A stretch of DNA of 64,000 nucleotides from Camelus bactrianus. Lineage: Eukaryota; Chordata; Mammalia; Artiodactyla; Camelidae. The stretch spans positions 37,104,001 to 37,168,000 of the forward strand of contig NC_133561.1 of NCBI RefSeq assembly GCF_048773025.1, read 5' to 3'. Shown piece by piece: positions 1 to 13,345 of this stretch. Under the pieces are notes generated by a model, which searched no databases, had not been told where the DNA came from, and saw only the letters and a list, made by a program, of their open reading frames with translations. The position numbers and the translations under genes are program-made. How positions within the stretch are numbered: position 1 is the first letter of the stretch; every line of letters starts with the position of its first letter.

Positions 1-3000
1 CTTTGTGTTCCCAACAAGCTAGGTGAAGGACGGCTTTCACACACACTTATCTCTCAGAACTGAGCATGTGGAGAGACGTTCGTTCATCTAGCACCAAGGC
101 AAAGGGTTGCAGGAGAAACTTTTACTCTGGTTTCTCAGTCTGTTTCCTAGTGCCGGTTTGAAGTTCCTGCAGTCTTCACTGTAAAAGCGAGTTGGAGCTA
201 GTACCTCCCCATATATATGTATGGAGTGGAGTTGGCAACTGAAAAGAAACTTTGTGTTCCCAACAAGCTAGGTGAAGGATGGCTTTCAAACACACTTATC
301 TCTCAGAACTGAGCATGTGGAGAGACGTTCGTTCATCTAGCACCAAGGGAATGGTTTGTAGGGGAAAGTTTTTCTCTGGTTTCTCAGTCTGTTTCCTAGT
401 GCCGGATTGAAGTTCCTGCAGATTTCACTGTAAAACCGAGTTGGAGCTAGTACCTCCCCATATATATGTATGGAGTGGAGTTTGCAACTGAAAAGAAACT
501 TTGTGTTCCCCACAAGCTAGTTGAAGGACGGCTTTCACACACACTTATCTCTCAGAACTGAGCATGTGGAGAGACGTTCGTTCATCTAGCACCAAGGGAA
601 CGGGTTGCAGGAGAAACTTTTACTCTGGATTCTCAGTCTGTTTCCTAGTGCCGTTTTGAAGTACCTGCAGTTTTCACTGTAAAACCGAATTGGAGCTAGT
701 ACCTGCCCATATATATATATGGAGTGGAGTTGACAACTGAAAAGAAACTTTGTGTTCCCAACAAGCTAGGTGAAGGACGGCTTTCACACCCACTTATCTC
801 TCAGAACTGAGCATGTGGAGAGACGTTCGTTCATCTAGCACAAAGGGAACGGGTTGCAGGTGAAACTTTTACTCTGGATTCTCAGTCTGTTTACTAGTGC
901 CGGTTTGAAGTTCCTGCACTTTTCACTGTAAAACCGACTTGGAGCTAGTACCTCCCCATATATATATATGGATTGGAGTTTGCAACTGAAAAGAAACTTT
1001 GTGTTCCCAACAAGTTAGGTGAAGGACGGCTACCACACGCACATGTCTCTCAGAACTGAGCATGTGGAGAGACGTTCGTTCATCTAGCTCCAAGGGAAAG
1101 GGTTGCAGGAGAAACTTTTTCTCTGGATTTTGAGTCTGTTTCCTAGTGCCGGTTTGAAGTTCCTGCAGTTTTCACTGTAAAACCGAGTTGGAGCTACTAC
1201 CTCCCCATATATATGTATGGAGTGGAGTTTGCAACTGAAAAGAAACTTTGTGTTCCCAACAAGCTAGGTGAAGGATGGCTTTCACACACACTTATCTCTC
1301 AGAACTGAGCATGTGGAGAGACGTTCGTTCATCTAGCACCAAGGGAACGGGTTGCAGGGGAAACTTTTACTCTGATTTCTCAGTCTGTTTCCTAGTGCCG
1401 GTTTGAAGTTCCAGTAGTTTTCACTGTAAAACCGAGTTGGAGCTAGTACCTCCCCATATATATGTATGGAGTGGAGTTTGCATCTTTAAAGAAACTTTGT
1501 GTTCCCAACAAGCTAGGTGAAGGACGGCTTCCACACACACTTATCTCTCAGAACTGAGCAAGTGGAGAGTCGTTCGTTCATCTAGCACCAAGAGAACGAA
1601 TTGCAGGGGAAACTTTTACTCTGGTTTCTCAGTCTGTTTCCTAGTGCCGGTTTGAAGTTCCTGCATTTTTCACTTTAAAACCGAGTTGGAACTAGTACCT
1701 CCCCATATATATATATGGAATGGAGTATGCAACTGAAAAAAACTTTGTGTTCCCAACAAGCTAGGTGAAGGACGGCTTTCACACACACTTATCTCTCAGA
1801 ACTGAGCATGTGGAGAGACGTTCGTTCATCTAGCACCAAGGGAAAGGGTTGCAGGAGAAACTTTTACTCTGGTTTCTCAGTCTGTTTCCTAGTGCCGGTT
1901 TGAAGTTCCTGCAGTCTTCACTGTAAAAGCGAGTTGGAGCTAGTACCTCCCCATATATATGTATGGAGTGGAGTTGGCAACTGAAAAGAAACTTTGTGTT
2001 CCCAACAAGCTAGGTGAAGGATGGCTTTCAAACACACTTATCTCTCAGAACTGAGCATGTGGAGAGACGTTCGTTCATCTAGCACCAAGGGAACGGTTTG
2101 TAGGGGAAAGTTTTACTCTGGTTTCTCAGTCTGTTTCCTAGTGCCGGTTTGAAGTTCCTGCAGATTTCACTGTAAAACCGAGTTGGAGCTAGTACCTCCC
2201 CATATATATGTATGGAGTGGAGTTTGCAACTGAAAAGAAACTTTGTGTTCCCCACAAGCTAGTTGAAGGACGGCTTTCACACACAGTTATCTCTCAGAAA
2301 TGAGCATGTGGAGAGACGTTCGTTCATCTAGCACCAAGGGAACGGGTTGCAGGAGAAATTTTACTCTGGATTCTCAGTCTGTTTCCTAGTGCCGTTTTGA
2401 AGTACCTGCAGTTTTCACTGTAAAACCGAATTGGAGCTAGTACCTGCCCATATATATATATGGAGTGGAGTTGACAACTGAAAAGAAACTTTGTGTTCCC
2501 AACAAGCTATGTGAAGAACGGCTTTCACACACCCTTATCTATCAGAACTGAGCATGTGGAGAGACGTTCGTTCATCTAGCACCAAGGGAACGGGTTGCAG
2601 GAGAATCTTTTACTCTGGATTCTCAGTCTGTTTCCTAGTGCCGTTTTGAAGTACCTGCAGTTTTCAATGTAAAACAGATTTGGAGCTAGTACCTGCCCAT
2701 ATATATGTATGGAGTGGAGTTTGCAACTGAAAAGAAACTTTGTGTTCCCAACAAGCTAGGTGAAGGACGGCTTTCACACACACTTATCTCTCAGAACTGA
2801 GCATATGGAGAGACGTTCGTTCATCTAGCACCAAGGGAACGGGTTGCAGGAGAATCTTTTACTCTGGTTTCTCAGTCTGTTTCCTAGTGCCGGTTTGAAG
2901 TTCCTGCAGTTTTCACTGTAAAACCGAGTTGGAGCTAGTACCTCCCCATATATATGTATGGAGTGGAGGTTGCAACTGAAAAGAAACTTTGTGTTCCCAA

Positions 3001-6000
3001 CAAGCTAGGTGAAGGACGGCTTTCACACACAATAATCTCTCAGAACTGAGCATGTGGAGAGACGTTCATTCTTCTAGCACCAAGGGAACTGGTTGCAGGA
3101 GAAAGTTTTACTCTGGATTCTCAGTCTGTTTCCTAGTGCCGGTTTGAAGTTCCTGCAGTTTTCACTGTAAAACCGAGTTGGAGCTAGTACCTCCCCATAT
3201 ATATGTATGGAGTGGAGTTTGAAACTGAAAAGAAACTTTGTATTCCCAACAAGCTAGGTGAAGGACGGCTTTCAAACACACTTATTTCTCAGAACTGAGC
3301 ATGTGGAGAGACGTTCGTTCATCTAGCACCAAGGGAACGGGTTGCAGGAGAAATTATACTCTGGTTTCGCAGTCTGTTTCCTAGTGACGGATTGAAGTTC
3401 CTGCACTTTTCACTGTAAAACAGAGTTGGAGTTTGTACCTCCCCATATATATGTATGGAGTGGAGTTTGCAACTGAAAAGAAACTTTGTGTTCCCCACAA
3501 GCTAGGTGAAGGACGGCTTTCACACACACTTATCTCTCAGAACTGAGCATGTGGAGAGACGTTCGTTCATCAAGCACCAAGGAACGGATTGCAGGAGAAA
3601 CTTTAACTCTGGTTTCTCAGTCTGTTTCCTAGTGCCGGTTTGAAGTTCCTGCAGTTTTCACTGTAAAATTAGTTGGAGCTAGTAACTCCCCATATATATG
3701 TATGGAGTGGAGTTTGCAACTGAAAAGAAACTTTGTGTTCCCTACAAGCTAGGTTAAGGACGGCTTTCACACACAGTTATCTCTCAGATCTGAGTATGTG
3801 GATAGACGTTCGTTCATCTAGCACCAAGGGAACGGGTTGCAGGAGAAACTCTTACTCTGGTTTCTCAGTCTGTTTCCTAGTGCCGGTTTGAAGTTCCTGC
3901 AGTTTTCACTGTAAAACCGAGTTGGAGCTAGTACCTCCCCATATATATGTATGGAGTGGAGTTTGCTACTGAAAAGAAACTTTGTATTCCCAACAAGCTA
4001 GGTGAAGGACGGCTTTCACACACACATATCTCTCAGAACCTAGCATGTGGAGAGACGTTCGTTCATCTAGCACCAAGGGAACGGGTTGCAGGAGAATCTT
4101 TTACTCTGGATTCTCAGTCTGTTTCCTAGTGCCGTTTTGAAGTACCTGCAGTTTTCAATGTAAAACAGATTTGGAGCTAGTACCTGCCCATTTATATGTA
4201 TGGAGTGGAGTTTGCAACTGAAAAGAAACTTTGAGTTCCCAACAAGCTAGGTGAAGGACGGCTTTCACACACACTTATCTCTCAGAACTGAGCATGTGGA
4301 GAGACGTTCGTTCATCTAGCACCAAGGGAACGGGTTGCAGGGGAATCTTTTACTCTGGTTTCTCAGTCTGTTTCCTAGTGCCGGTTTGAAGTTCCTGCAG
4401 TTTTCACTGTAAACTAGAGTTGGAGCTAGTACCTCCCAATATATATGTATGGAGTGGAGTTTGCAACTGAAAAGAAACTTTGTGTTCCCAACAAGCTAGG
4501 TGAAGGACGGCTTTCACACACACTTATCTCTCAGAACTGAGCATGTGGAGAGACTATCATTCATCTAGCACCAAGGGAACGGGTTGTAGGAGAAACTTTT
4601 ACTCTAGTTTCTCAGTCTGTTTCCTAGTGCCGGTTTGAAGTTCCTGCAGTTTTCACTGTAAAACCGAGTTGGAGCTAGTACCTCCCCATATATATGTATG
4701 GAGTGGAGTTTGCTACTGAAAAGAAACTTTGTATTCCCAACAAGCTAGGTGAAGGACGGCTTTCAAACACACTTATTTCTCAGAACTGAGCATGTGGAGA
4801 GACGTTCGTTCATCTAGCACCAAGGGAACTGTTTGCAGGAGAAACTTTTACTCTGGTTTCGCAGTCTGTTTCCTTGTGACGGATTGAAGTTCCTGCAGTT
4901 TTCACTGTAAAACAGAGTTGGATTTAGTACCACCCCATATATATGTATGGAGTGGAGGTTGCAACTGAAAAGAAACTTTGTGTTCCCAACAAGGTAGGTG
5001 AAGGACGGCTTTCACACACACATATCTCTCAGAACCTAGCATGTGGAGAAACGTTCGTTCATCTAGCACCAAGGGAACGGGTTGCAGGAGAAACTTTTAC
5101 TCTGGTTTCTCAGTCTATTTCCTACTGCCGGTTTGAAGTTCCTGCAGTTTTCACTGTAAAACCGAGTTGGAGCTAGTACCTCCCCATATATATGTATGGA
5201 ATGGAGTTTGCAACTGAAAAAAACTTTGTTTTCCCAACAAGCTAGGTGAAGGACGGCTTTCACACACAATAATCTCTCAGAACTGAGCATGTGGAGAGAC
5301 GTTCATTCTTCTAGCACCAAGGGAACTGGTTGCAGGAGAAAGTATTACTCTGGATTCTCAGTCTGTTTCCTAGTGCCGGTTTGAAGTTCCTGCAGTTTTC
5401 ACTGTAAAACCGAGTTGGAGCTAGTACCTCCCCATATATATGTATGGAGTGGAGTTTGAAACTGAAAAGAAACTTTGTATTCCCAACAAGCTAGGTGAAG
5501 GACGGCTTTCAAACACACTTATTTCTCAGAACTGAGCATGTGGAGAGACGTTCGTTCATCTAGCACCAAGGGAACGGGTTGCAGGAGAAATTATACTCTG
5601 GTTTCGCAGTCTGTTTCCTAGTGACGGATTGAAGTTCCTGCACTTTTCACTGTAAAACAGAGTTGGAGTTAGTACCTCCCCATATATATGTATGGAGTGG
5701 AGTTTGCAACTGAAAAGAAACTTTGTGTTCCCCACAAGCTAGGTGAAGGACGGCTTTCACACACACTTATCTCTCAGAACTGAGCATGTGGAGAGACGTT
5801 CGTTCATCAAGCACCAAGGGAACGGATTGCAGGAGAAACTTTAACTCTGGTTTCTCAGTCTGTTTCCTAGTGCCGGTTTGAAGTTCCTGCAGTTTTCACT
5901 GTAAAATGAGTTGGAGCTACTACCTCCCCATATATATGTATGGAGTGGAGTTTGCAACTGAAAAGAAACTTTGTGTTCCCTACAAGCTAGGTTAAGGACG

Positions 6001-7889
6001 GCTTTCACACACAGTTATCTCTCAGATCTGAGCATGTGGATAGACGTTCGTTCATCTAGCACCAAGGGAACGGGTTGCAGGAGAAACTTTTACTCTGGTT
6101 TCTCAGTCTGTTTCCTAGTGCCGGTTTGAAGTTCCTGCACATTTCACGGTAAAACCGACTTGGAGCTAGTACCTCCCCATATATATATATGGATTGGAGT
6201 TTGCAACTGAAAAGAAACTTTTTGTTCCCAACAAGTTAGGTGAAGGACGGCTACCACACACACATGTCTCTCAGAACTGAGAATGTGGAGAGACGTTCGT
6301 TCATCTAGCTCCAAGGGAAAGGGTTGCAGGAGAAACTTTTTCTCTGGATTTTGAGTCTGTTTCCTAGTGCCGGTTTGAAGTTCCTGCAGTTTTCACTGTA
6401 AAATCGAGTTGGAGCTAGTACCTCCCCATATATATGTATGGAGTGGAGTTTGCAACTGAAAAGAAACTTTGTGTTCCCTACAAGCTAAGTTAAGGACGGC
6501 TTTCACACACAGTTATCTCTCAGATCTGAGCATGTGGAGAGACGTTCGTTCATCTAGCACCAATGGAACGGGTTGCAGGGGAAAGTTTTACTCTGGATTC
6601 TCAGTCTGTTTCCTAGTGCCGGTTTGAAGATCCTGCAGTTTTTACTGTAAAACTGAGTTGGAGCTAGTACCTCCCCATATATATGTATGGAGTGGAGTTT
6701 GCATCTGAAAAGAAACTTTGTGTTCCCAACAAGCTAGGTGAAGGACGGCTTTCACACCCACTTATCTCTCAGAACTGAGCATGTGGAGAGACGTTCGTTC
6801 ATCTAGCACCAAGGGAACGGTATGCAGGAGAAACTTTTACTCTGGTTTCTCAGTCTGTTTCCTAGTGCTGGTTTGAAGTTCCTGCACATTTCACTGTAAA
6901 ACCGACTTGGAGCTTGTACCTCCCCATATATATATATGGATTGGAGTTTGCAACTGAAAAGAAACTTTGTGTTCCCAACAAGTTAGGTGAAGGACGGCTA
7001 CCACACACACATGTCTCTCAGAACTGAGCATGTGGAGAGACGTTCGTTCATCTAGCTCCAAGGGAAAGGTTTGCAGGAGAAACATTTTCTCTGGATTTTG
7101 AGTCTGTTTCCTAGTGCCGATTTGAAGTTCCTGCAGTTTACACTGTAAAACGAGTTGGAGCTAGTACCTCCCCATATATATCTATGGAGTGGAGTTTGCA
7201 ACTGAAAAGAAACTTTGTGTTCCCTACAAGCTAGGTTAAGGACGGCTTTCACACACAGTTATCTCTCAGATCTGAGCATGTGGAGAGACGTTCGTTCATC
7301 TAGCACCAATGGAACGGGTTGCAGGGGAAACTTTTTCTCTGGATTCTCAGTCTGTTTCCTAGTGCCGGTTTGAAGATCCTGCAGTTTTCACTGTAAAACT
7401 GAGTTGGTGCTAGTACCTCCCCATATATATGTATGGAGTGGAGTTTGCATCTGAAAAGAAACTTTGTGTTCCCAACAAGCTAGGTGAAGGACGGCTTTCA
7501 CACCCACTATTCTCTCAGAACTGAGCATGTGGAGAGACTTTCGTTCATCTAGCACCAAGGGAACGGGTTGCAAGGGAAACTTTTACTCTGATTTCTCAGT
7601 CTGTTTCCTAGTGCCGGTTTGAAGTTCCTGCAGTTTTCACTTTAAAACCGAGTTGGAACTAGTACCTCCCCATATATATATATGGAATGGAGTTTGCAAC
7701 TGAAAAAAACTTTGTGTTCCCAACAAGCTAGGTGAAGGACGGCTTTCACACACACTTATCTCTCAGAACTGAGCATGTGGAGAGACGTTCGTTCATCTAG
7801 CACCAAGGGAAAGGGTTGCAGGAGAAACTTTTACTCTGGTTTCTCAGTCTGTTTCCTAGTGCCGGTTTGAAGTTCCTGCAGTCTTCACT
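1..7889 (+). repeat. Higher-order block H1 (about 31 monomers between markers)
   Basis: The diagnostic variant GTAAAAGCGAG occurs at 181, 1923 and 7890. The first interval (1,742 bp) is a 7-monomer unit: bases 1-1741 and 1742 onward start with the same series of variants. The second interval is 5,967 bp (24 monomers). Inside it the variant CACACAATAATCTCTCAG recurs at about 3029 and 5265, a 9-monomer duplication, and CTACAAGCTAGGTTAAGG recurs with the same spacing. The block is homologous to those at 20.3-25.8 and 25.8-33.2 kb but differs in monomer number. Confidence 0.75.
6021..6032. repeat. Perfect 12-bp palindrome variant of the dyad centre
   Basis: CTCAGATCTGAG is a perfect palindrome, where the common form is CTCAGAACTGAG. 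It belongs to the class that also reads CTACAAGCTAGGTTAAGG and CACAGTTATCTC. About eighteen units carry it, for example at 3783, 6021, 6519 and 7265, and near 18947, 24170, 29892, 31380, 32127, 44050, 47034, 50020, 51019, 53753, 54745, 56731, 58224 and 59716. It brings in a BglII-type AGATCT. Confidence 0.8.
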
Positions 7890-10800
7890 GTAAAAGCGAG
7901 TTGGAGCTAGTACCTCCCCATATATATGTATGGAGTGGAGTTTGCAACTGAAAAGAAACTTTGTGTTCCCAACAAGCTAGGTGAAGGATGGCTTTCAAAC
8001 ACACTTATCTCTCAGAACTGAGCATGTGGAGAGACGTTCGTTCATCTAGCACCAAGGGAACGGTTTGTAGGGGAAAGTATTACTCTGGTTTCTTAGTCTG
8101 TTTCCTAGTGCCGGTTTGAAGTTCCTGCAGATTTCACTGTAAAACCGAGTTGGAGCTAGTACCTCCCAATATATATGTATGGAGTGGAGTTTGCAACTGA
8201 AAAGAAACTTTGTGTTCCCCACAAGCTAGGTGAAGGACGGCTTTCACACACACTTATCCCTCAGAACTGAGCATGTGGAGAGACGTTCGTTCATCTAGCA
8301 CCAAGGGAACGGGTTGCAGGAGAATCTTTTACTCTGGATTCTCAGTCTGTTTCCTAGTGCCGTTTTGAAGTACCTGCAGTTTTCACTGTAAAACCGAATT
8401 GGAGCTAGTACCTGCCCATATATATGTATGGAATGGATTTGGCAACTGAAAAGAAACTTTGTGTTCCCAACAAGCTATGTGAAGAACGGCTTACACACAC
8501 CCTTATCTATCAGAACTGAGCATGTGGAGAGACGTTCGTTCATCTAGCACCAAGGGAACGGGTTGCAGGAGAATCTTTTACTCTGGATTCTCAGTCTGTT
8601 TCCTAGTGCCGTTTTGAAGTACCTGCAGTTTTCACTGTAAAACCAATTTGGAGCTAGTACCTGCCCATATATATGTATGGAGTGGAGTTTGCAACTGAAA
8701 AGAAACTTTGTGTTCCCAACAAGCTAGGTGAAGTACGGCTTTCACACACACTTATCTATCAGAACTGAGCATGTGGAGAGACGTTCGTTCATCTAGCACC
8801 AAGGGAACGGGTTGCAGGAGAATCTTTTACTCTGGTTTCTCAGTCTGTTTCCTAGTGCCGGTTTGAAGTTCCTGCAGTTTTCACTGTAAAACCGAGTTGG
8901 AGCTAGTACCTCCCCATATATATGTATGGAGTGGAGGTTGCAACTGAAAAGAAACTTTGTGTTCCCAACAAGCTAGGTGAAGGACGGCTTTCACACACAC
9001 TTATCTCTCAGAACTGAGCATGTGGAGAGACTATCTTTCATCTAGCACCAAGGGAACGGGTTGTAGGAGAAACTTTTACTCTAGTTTCTCAGTCTGTTTC
9101 CTAGTGCCGGTTTGATGTTCCTGCAGTTTTCACTGTAAAACCGAGTTGGAGCTAGTACCTCCCCATATATATGTATGGAATGGAGTTTGCAACTGAAAAA
9201 AACTTTGTGTTCCCAACAAGCTAGGTGAAGGACGGCTTTCACAAACACTTATCCCTCAGAACTGAGAATGTGGAGAGACGTTCATTTTTCTAACACCAAG
9301 GGAACTGGTTGCAGGAGAAACTTTTACTCTGGATTCTCAGTCTGTTTCCTAGTGCCGGTTTGAATTTCCTGCAGTTTTCACTGTAAAACCGAGTTGGAGC
9401 TAGTACCTCCCCATATATATGTATGGAGTGGAGTTTGCAACTGAAAAGAAACTTTGTATTCCCAAAAAGCTAGGTGAAGGACGGCTTTCAAACACACTTA
9501 TTTCTCAGAACTGAGCATGTGGAGAGACGTTCGTTCATCTAGCACCAAGGGAACGGGTTGCAGGAGAAACTTTTACTCTGGTTTCGCAGTCTGTTTCCTA
9601 GTGACGGATTGAAGTTCCTGCAGTTTTCACTGTAAAACAGATTTGGAGTTAGTACCTGCCCATATATATGTATGGAGTGGAGTTTGCAACTGAAAAGAAA
9701 CTTTGTGTTCCCCACAAGCTAGGTGAAGGACGGCTTTCACACAAACTTATTTCTCAGAACTGATCATGTGGAGAGACGTTCGTTCATCTAGCACCAAGGG
9801 AACGGGTTGCAGGAGAAACTTTTACTCTGGTTTCTCAGTCTGTTTCCTAGTGCCGTTTTGAAGTACCTGCAGTTTTCACTGTAAAACCGAATTGGAGCTA
9901 GTACCTGCCCATATATATGTATGGAGTGGATTTGGCAACTGAAAAGAAACTTTGTGTTCCCAACAAGCTCGGTGAAGAACGGCTTTCACACACACTTATC
10001 TATCAGAACTGAGCATGTGGAGAGACGTTCGTTCATCTAGCACCAAGGGAACGGGTTGCAGGAAAATCTTTTACTCTGGATTCTCAGTGTGTTTCCTAGG
10101 GCCGATTTGAAGTAACTGCAGTTTTCACTGTAAAACCGAGTTGGAGCTAGTACCTCCCCATATATATATATGGAGTGGAGTTTGCAACTGAAAAGAAACT
10201 TTGTGTTCCCAACAAGCTAGGTGAAGGACGGCTTTCACACACACATATCTCTCAGAATCTAGCATGTGGAGAGACGTTCGTTCATCTAGCACCAAGGGAA
10301 CGGTTTGCAGGAGAAACTTTTACTCTGGATTCTCAGTCTATTTCCTAGTGCCGGTTTGAAGTTCCTGCAGTTTTCACTGTAAAACCGAGTTGGAGGTAGT
10401 ACCTACCCATATATAAGTATGGAGTGGAGTTTGCAACTGAAAAGAAACTTTGTGTTCCCCACAAGCTAGTTGAAGGACGGCTTTCACACACACTTATCTC
10501 TCAGAACTGAGCATGTGGAGAGACGTTCGTTCATCAAGCACCAAGGGAACGGGTTGCATTAGTAACTTTTACTCTGGTTTGTCATTCTGTTTCAAAGTGC
10601 TTGTTTGAAGTTCCTGCAGTTTTCACTGTAAAACCGAGTTGGAGCTAGTACCTCCCCATATATATGTATGGAGTGGAGTTTGCAACTGAAAAGAAACTTT
10701 GTATTCCCCACAAGCTAGGTGAAGGACGGCTTTCAAACACACTTATTTCTCAGAACTGAGCATGTGGAGAGACGTTCGTTCACCTAGCACCAAGGGAACG

Positions 10801-13189
10801 GGTTGCAGGAGAAATTATACTCTGGTTTCGCAGTCTGTTTCCTAGTGACGGATTGAAGTTCCTGCACTTTTCACTATAAAACAGAGTTGGAGTTAGTACC
10901 TCCCCATATATATGTATGGAGTGGAGTTTGCAACTGAAAAGAAACTTTGTGTTCCCCACAAGATAGGTGAAGGACGGCTTTCACACACAGTTATCTCTCA
11001 GAACTGAGCATGTGGAGAGACGTTCGTTCATCTAGCACCAATGGAACGGGTTGCAGGGGAAACTTTTACTCTGGATTCTCACTCTGTTTCCTAGTGCCGG
11101 TTTGAAGATCCTGCAGTTTTCACTGTAAACCTGAGTTGGAGCTAGTACCTCCCCATATATATGTATGGAGTGGAGTTTGCATCTGAAAAGAAACTTTGTG
11201 TTCCCAACAAGCTAGGTGAAGGACGGCTTTCACACCCACTTATCTCTCAGAACTGAGCATGTGGAGAGACGTTCGTTCATCTAGCACAAAGGGAACGGGT
11301 TGCAGGAGAAACTTTTACTCTGGTTTCTCAGTCTGTTTCCTAGTGCCGGTTTGACGTTCCTGCACTTTTCACTGTAAAACCGACTTGGAGCTAGTACCTC
11401 CCCATATATATATAAGGATTGGAGTTTGCAACTGAAAAGAAACTTTGTGTTCCCAACAAGTTAGGTGAAGGACGGCTACCACACACACATGTCTCTCAGA
11501 ACTGAGCATGTGGAGAGACGTTCGTTCATGTAGCTCCAAGGGAATGTGTTGCAGGAGAAACTTTTTCTCTGGATTTTGAGTTTGTTTCCTAGTGCCGGTT
11601 TGAAGTTCCTGAAGTTTTCACTGTAAAACCGAGTTGGAGCTAGTACCTCCCCATATATATGTATGGAGTGGAGTTTGCAACTGAAAAGAAACTTTGTGTT
11701 CCCAACAAGCTAGGTGAAGGATGGCTTTCACACACACTTATCTCTCAGAACTGAGCATGTGGAGAGACGTTCGTTCATCTAGCACCAAGGGAACGTGTTG
11801 CAGGGGAAACTTTTACTCTGGATTCTCAGTCTGTTTCCTAGTGCCGGTTTGAAGTTCCAGTAGTTTTCACTGTAAAACCGAGTTGGAGCTAGTACCTCCC
11901 CATATATATGTATGGTGTGGAGTTTGCAACTTTAAAGAAACTTTGTGTTCCCAACAAGCTAGGTGAAGGACGGCTTCCACACACAAATATCTCTCAGAAC
12001 TGAGCAAGTGGAGAGTCGTTCGTTCATCTAGCACCAAGAGAACGGATTGCAGGAGAAACTTTTACTCTGGTTTCTCAGTCTGTTTCCTAGTGCCGGTTTG
12101 AAGTTCCTGCATTTTTCACTTTAAAACCGAGTTGGAACTAGTACCTCCCCATATATATATATGGAATGGAGTGTGCAACTGAAAAAAACTTTGTGTTCCC
12201 AACAAGCTAGGTGAAGGACGGCTTTCACACACACTTATCTCTCAGAAATGAGCATGTGGAGAGACGTTCGTTCATTTAGCACCAAGGGAACAGTTGCAGG
12301 AGAAACTTTACTCTGGATTCTCAGTCTGTTTCCTAGTGCCGTTTTGAAGTTCCTGCATTCTTCACTGTAAAACCGAGCTTGAGCTAGTACCTCCCCATAT
12401 ATATGTATGGAGTGGAGTTTGCAACTGAAAAGAAACTTTGTGTTCCCAACAAGCTAGGTGAAGGACGGCTTTCACACACACTTATCTATCAGAAATGAGC
12501 ATGTGGAGAGTCGTTCGTTCATCTAGCACCAAGGGAACGGGTTGCAGGGGAAACTTTTACTCTGATTTCTCAGTCTGTTTCCTAGTGCCGGTTTGAAGTT
12601 CCAGCAGTTTTCACTGTAAAACCGAGTTGGAGATAGTACCTCCCCATATATATGTATGGAGTGGAGTTTGCAACTTAAAAGAAACTTTGTGTTCCCAACA
12701 AGCTATGTGAAGGACGGTTTTCACACACACTTATCTCTCAGAACTGAGCATGTGGAGAGACGTTCGTTCATCTAGCACCAAGGGAACGGGTTGCAGGGGA
12801 AACTTTTACTCTGATTTCTCAGTCTGTTTCCTAGTGCCGGTTTGAAGTTCCAGCAATTTTCACTGTAAATCCGAGTTGGAGCTAGTACCTCCCCATATAT
12901 ATGTATGGAGTGGAGTTTGCAACTTAAAAGAAACTTTGTGTTCCCAACAAGCTAGGTGAAGGACGGCTTCCACACACACATATCTCTCAGAACTGAGCAA
13001 GTGGAGAGTCGTTCGTTCATCTAGCACCAAGAGAACGGATTGCAGGAGAAAATTTTACTCTGGTTTCTCAGTCTGTTTCCTAGTGCCGGTTTGAAGTTCC
13101 TGCAGTTTTCAATTTAAAACCGAGTTGGAACTAGTACCTCCCCATATATATATATGGATGAAGTGTGCAACTAAAATAAACTTTTTGTT

Positions 13190-13345
13190 CCCAACAATCT
13201 AGGTGAAGGACGGCTTCCACACACACTTATTTCTTAGAAACTAAAATGTGGAGAGACGTTCGTTCATCAAGCACCAAGGGAACGGGTTGCAGGAGTAACT
13301 TTTACTTTGGTTTGTCATTCTGTTTCAAAGTGCTTGTTTGAAGTT
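13190..13345. repeat. Divergent variant unit with two rebuilt hairpins
   Basis: This is the most divergent monomer class. TTAG (13234-13237) and CTAA (13241-13244) replace the usual CTCAG/CTGAG centre, and TTCAAA (13324-13329) pairs perfectly with TTTGAA (13337-13342), where common units read TTTCCTAGTGCCGGTTTGAA. It also has GGTTTGTCATTCTG. Related units occur near 14.73, 38.34, 39.83, 41.33, 57.97 and 59.47 kb; 10.53 and 35.64 kb share only the right half, so they are hybrids. Confidence 0.75.
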
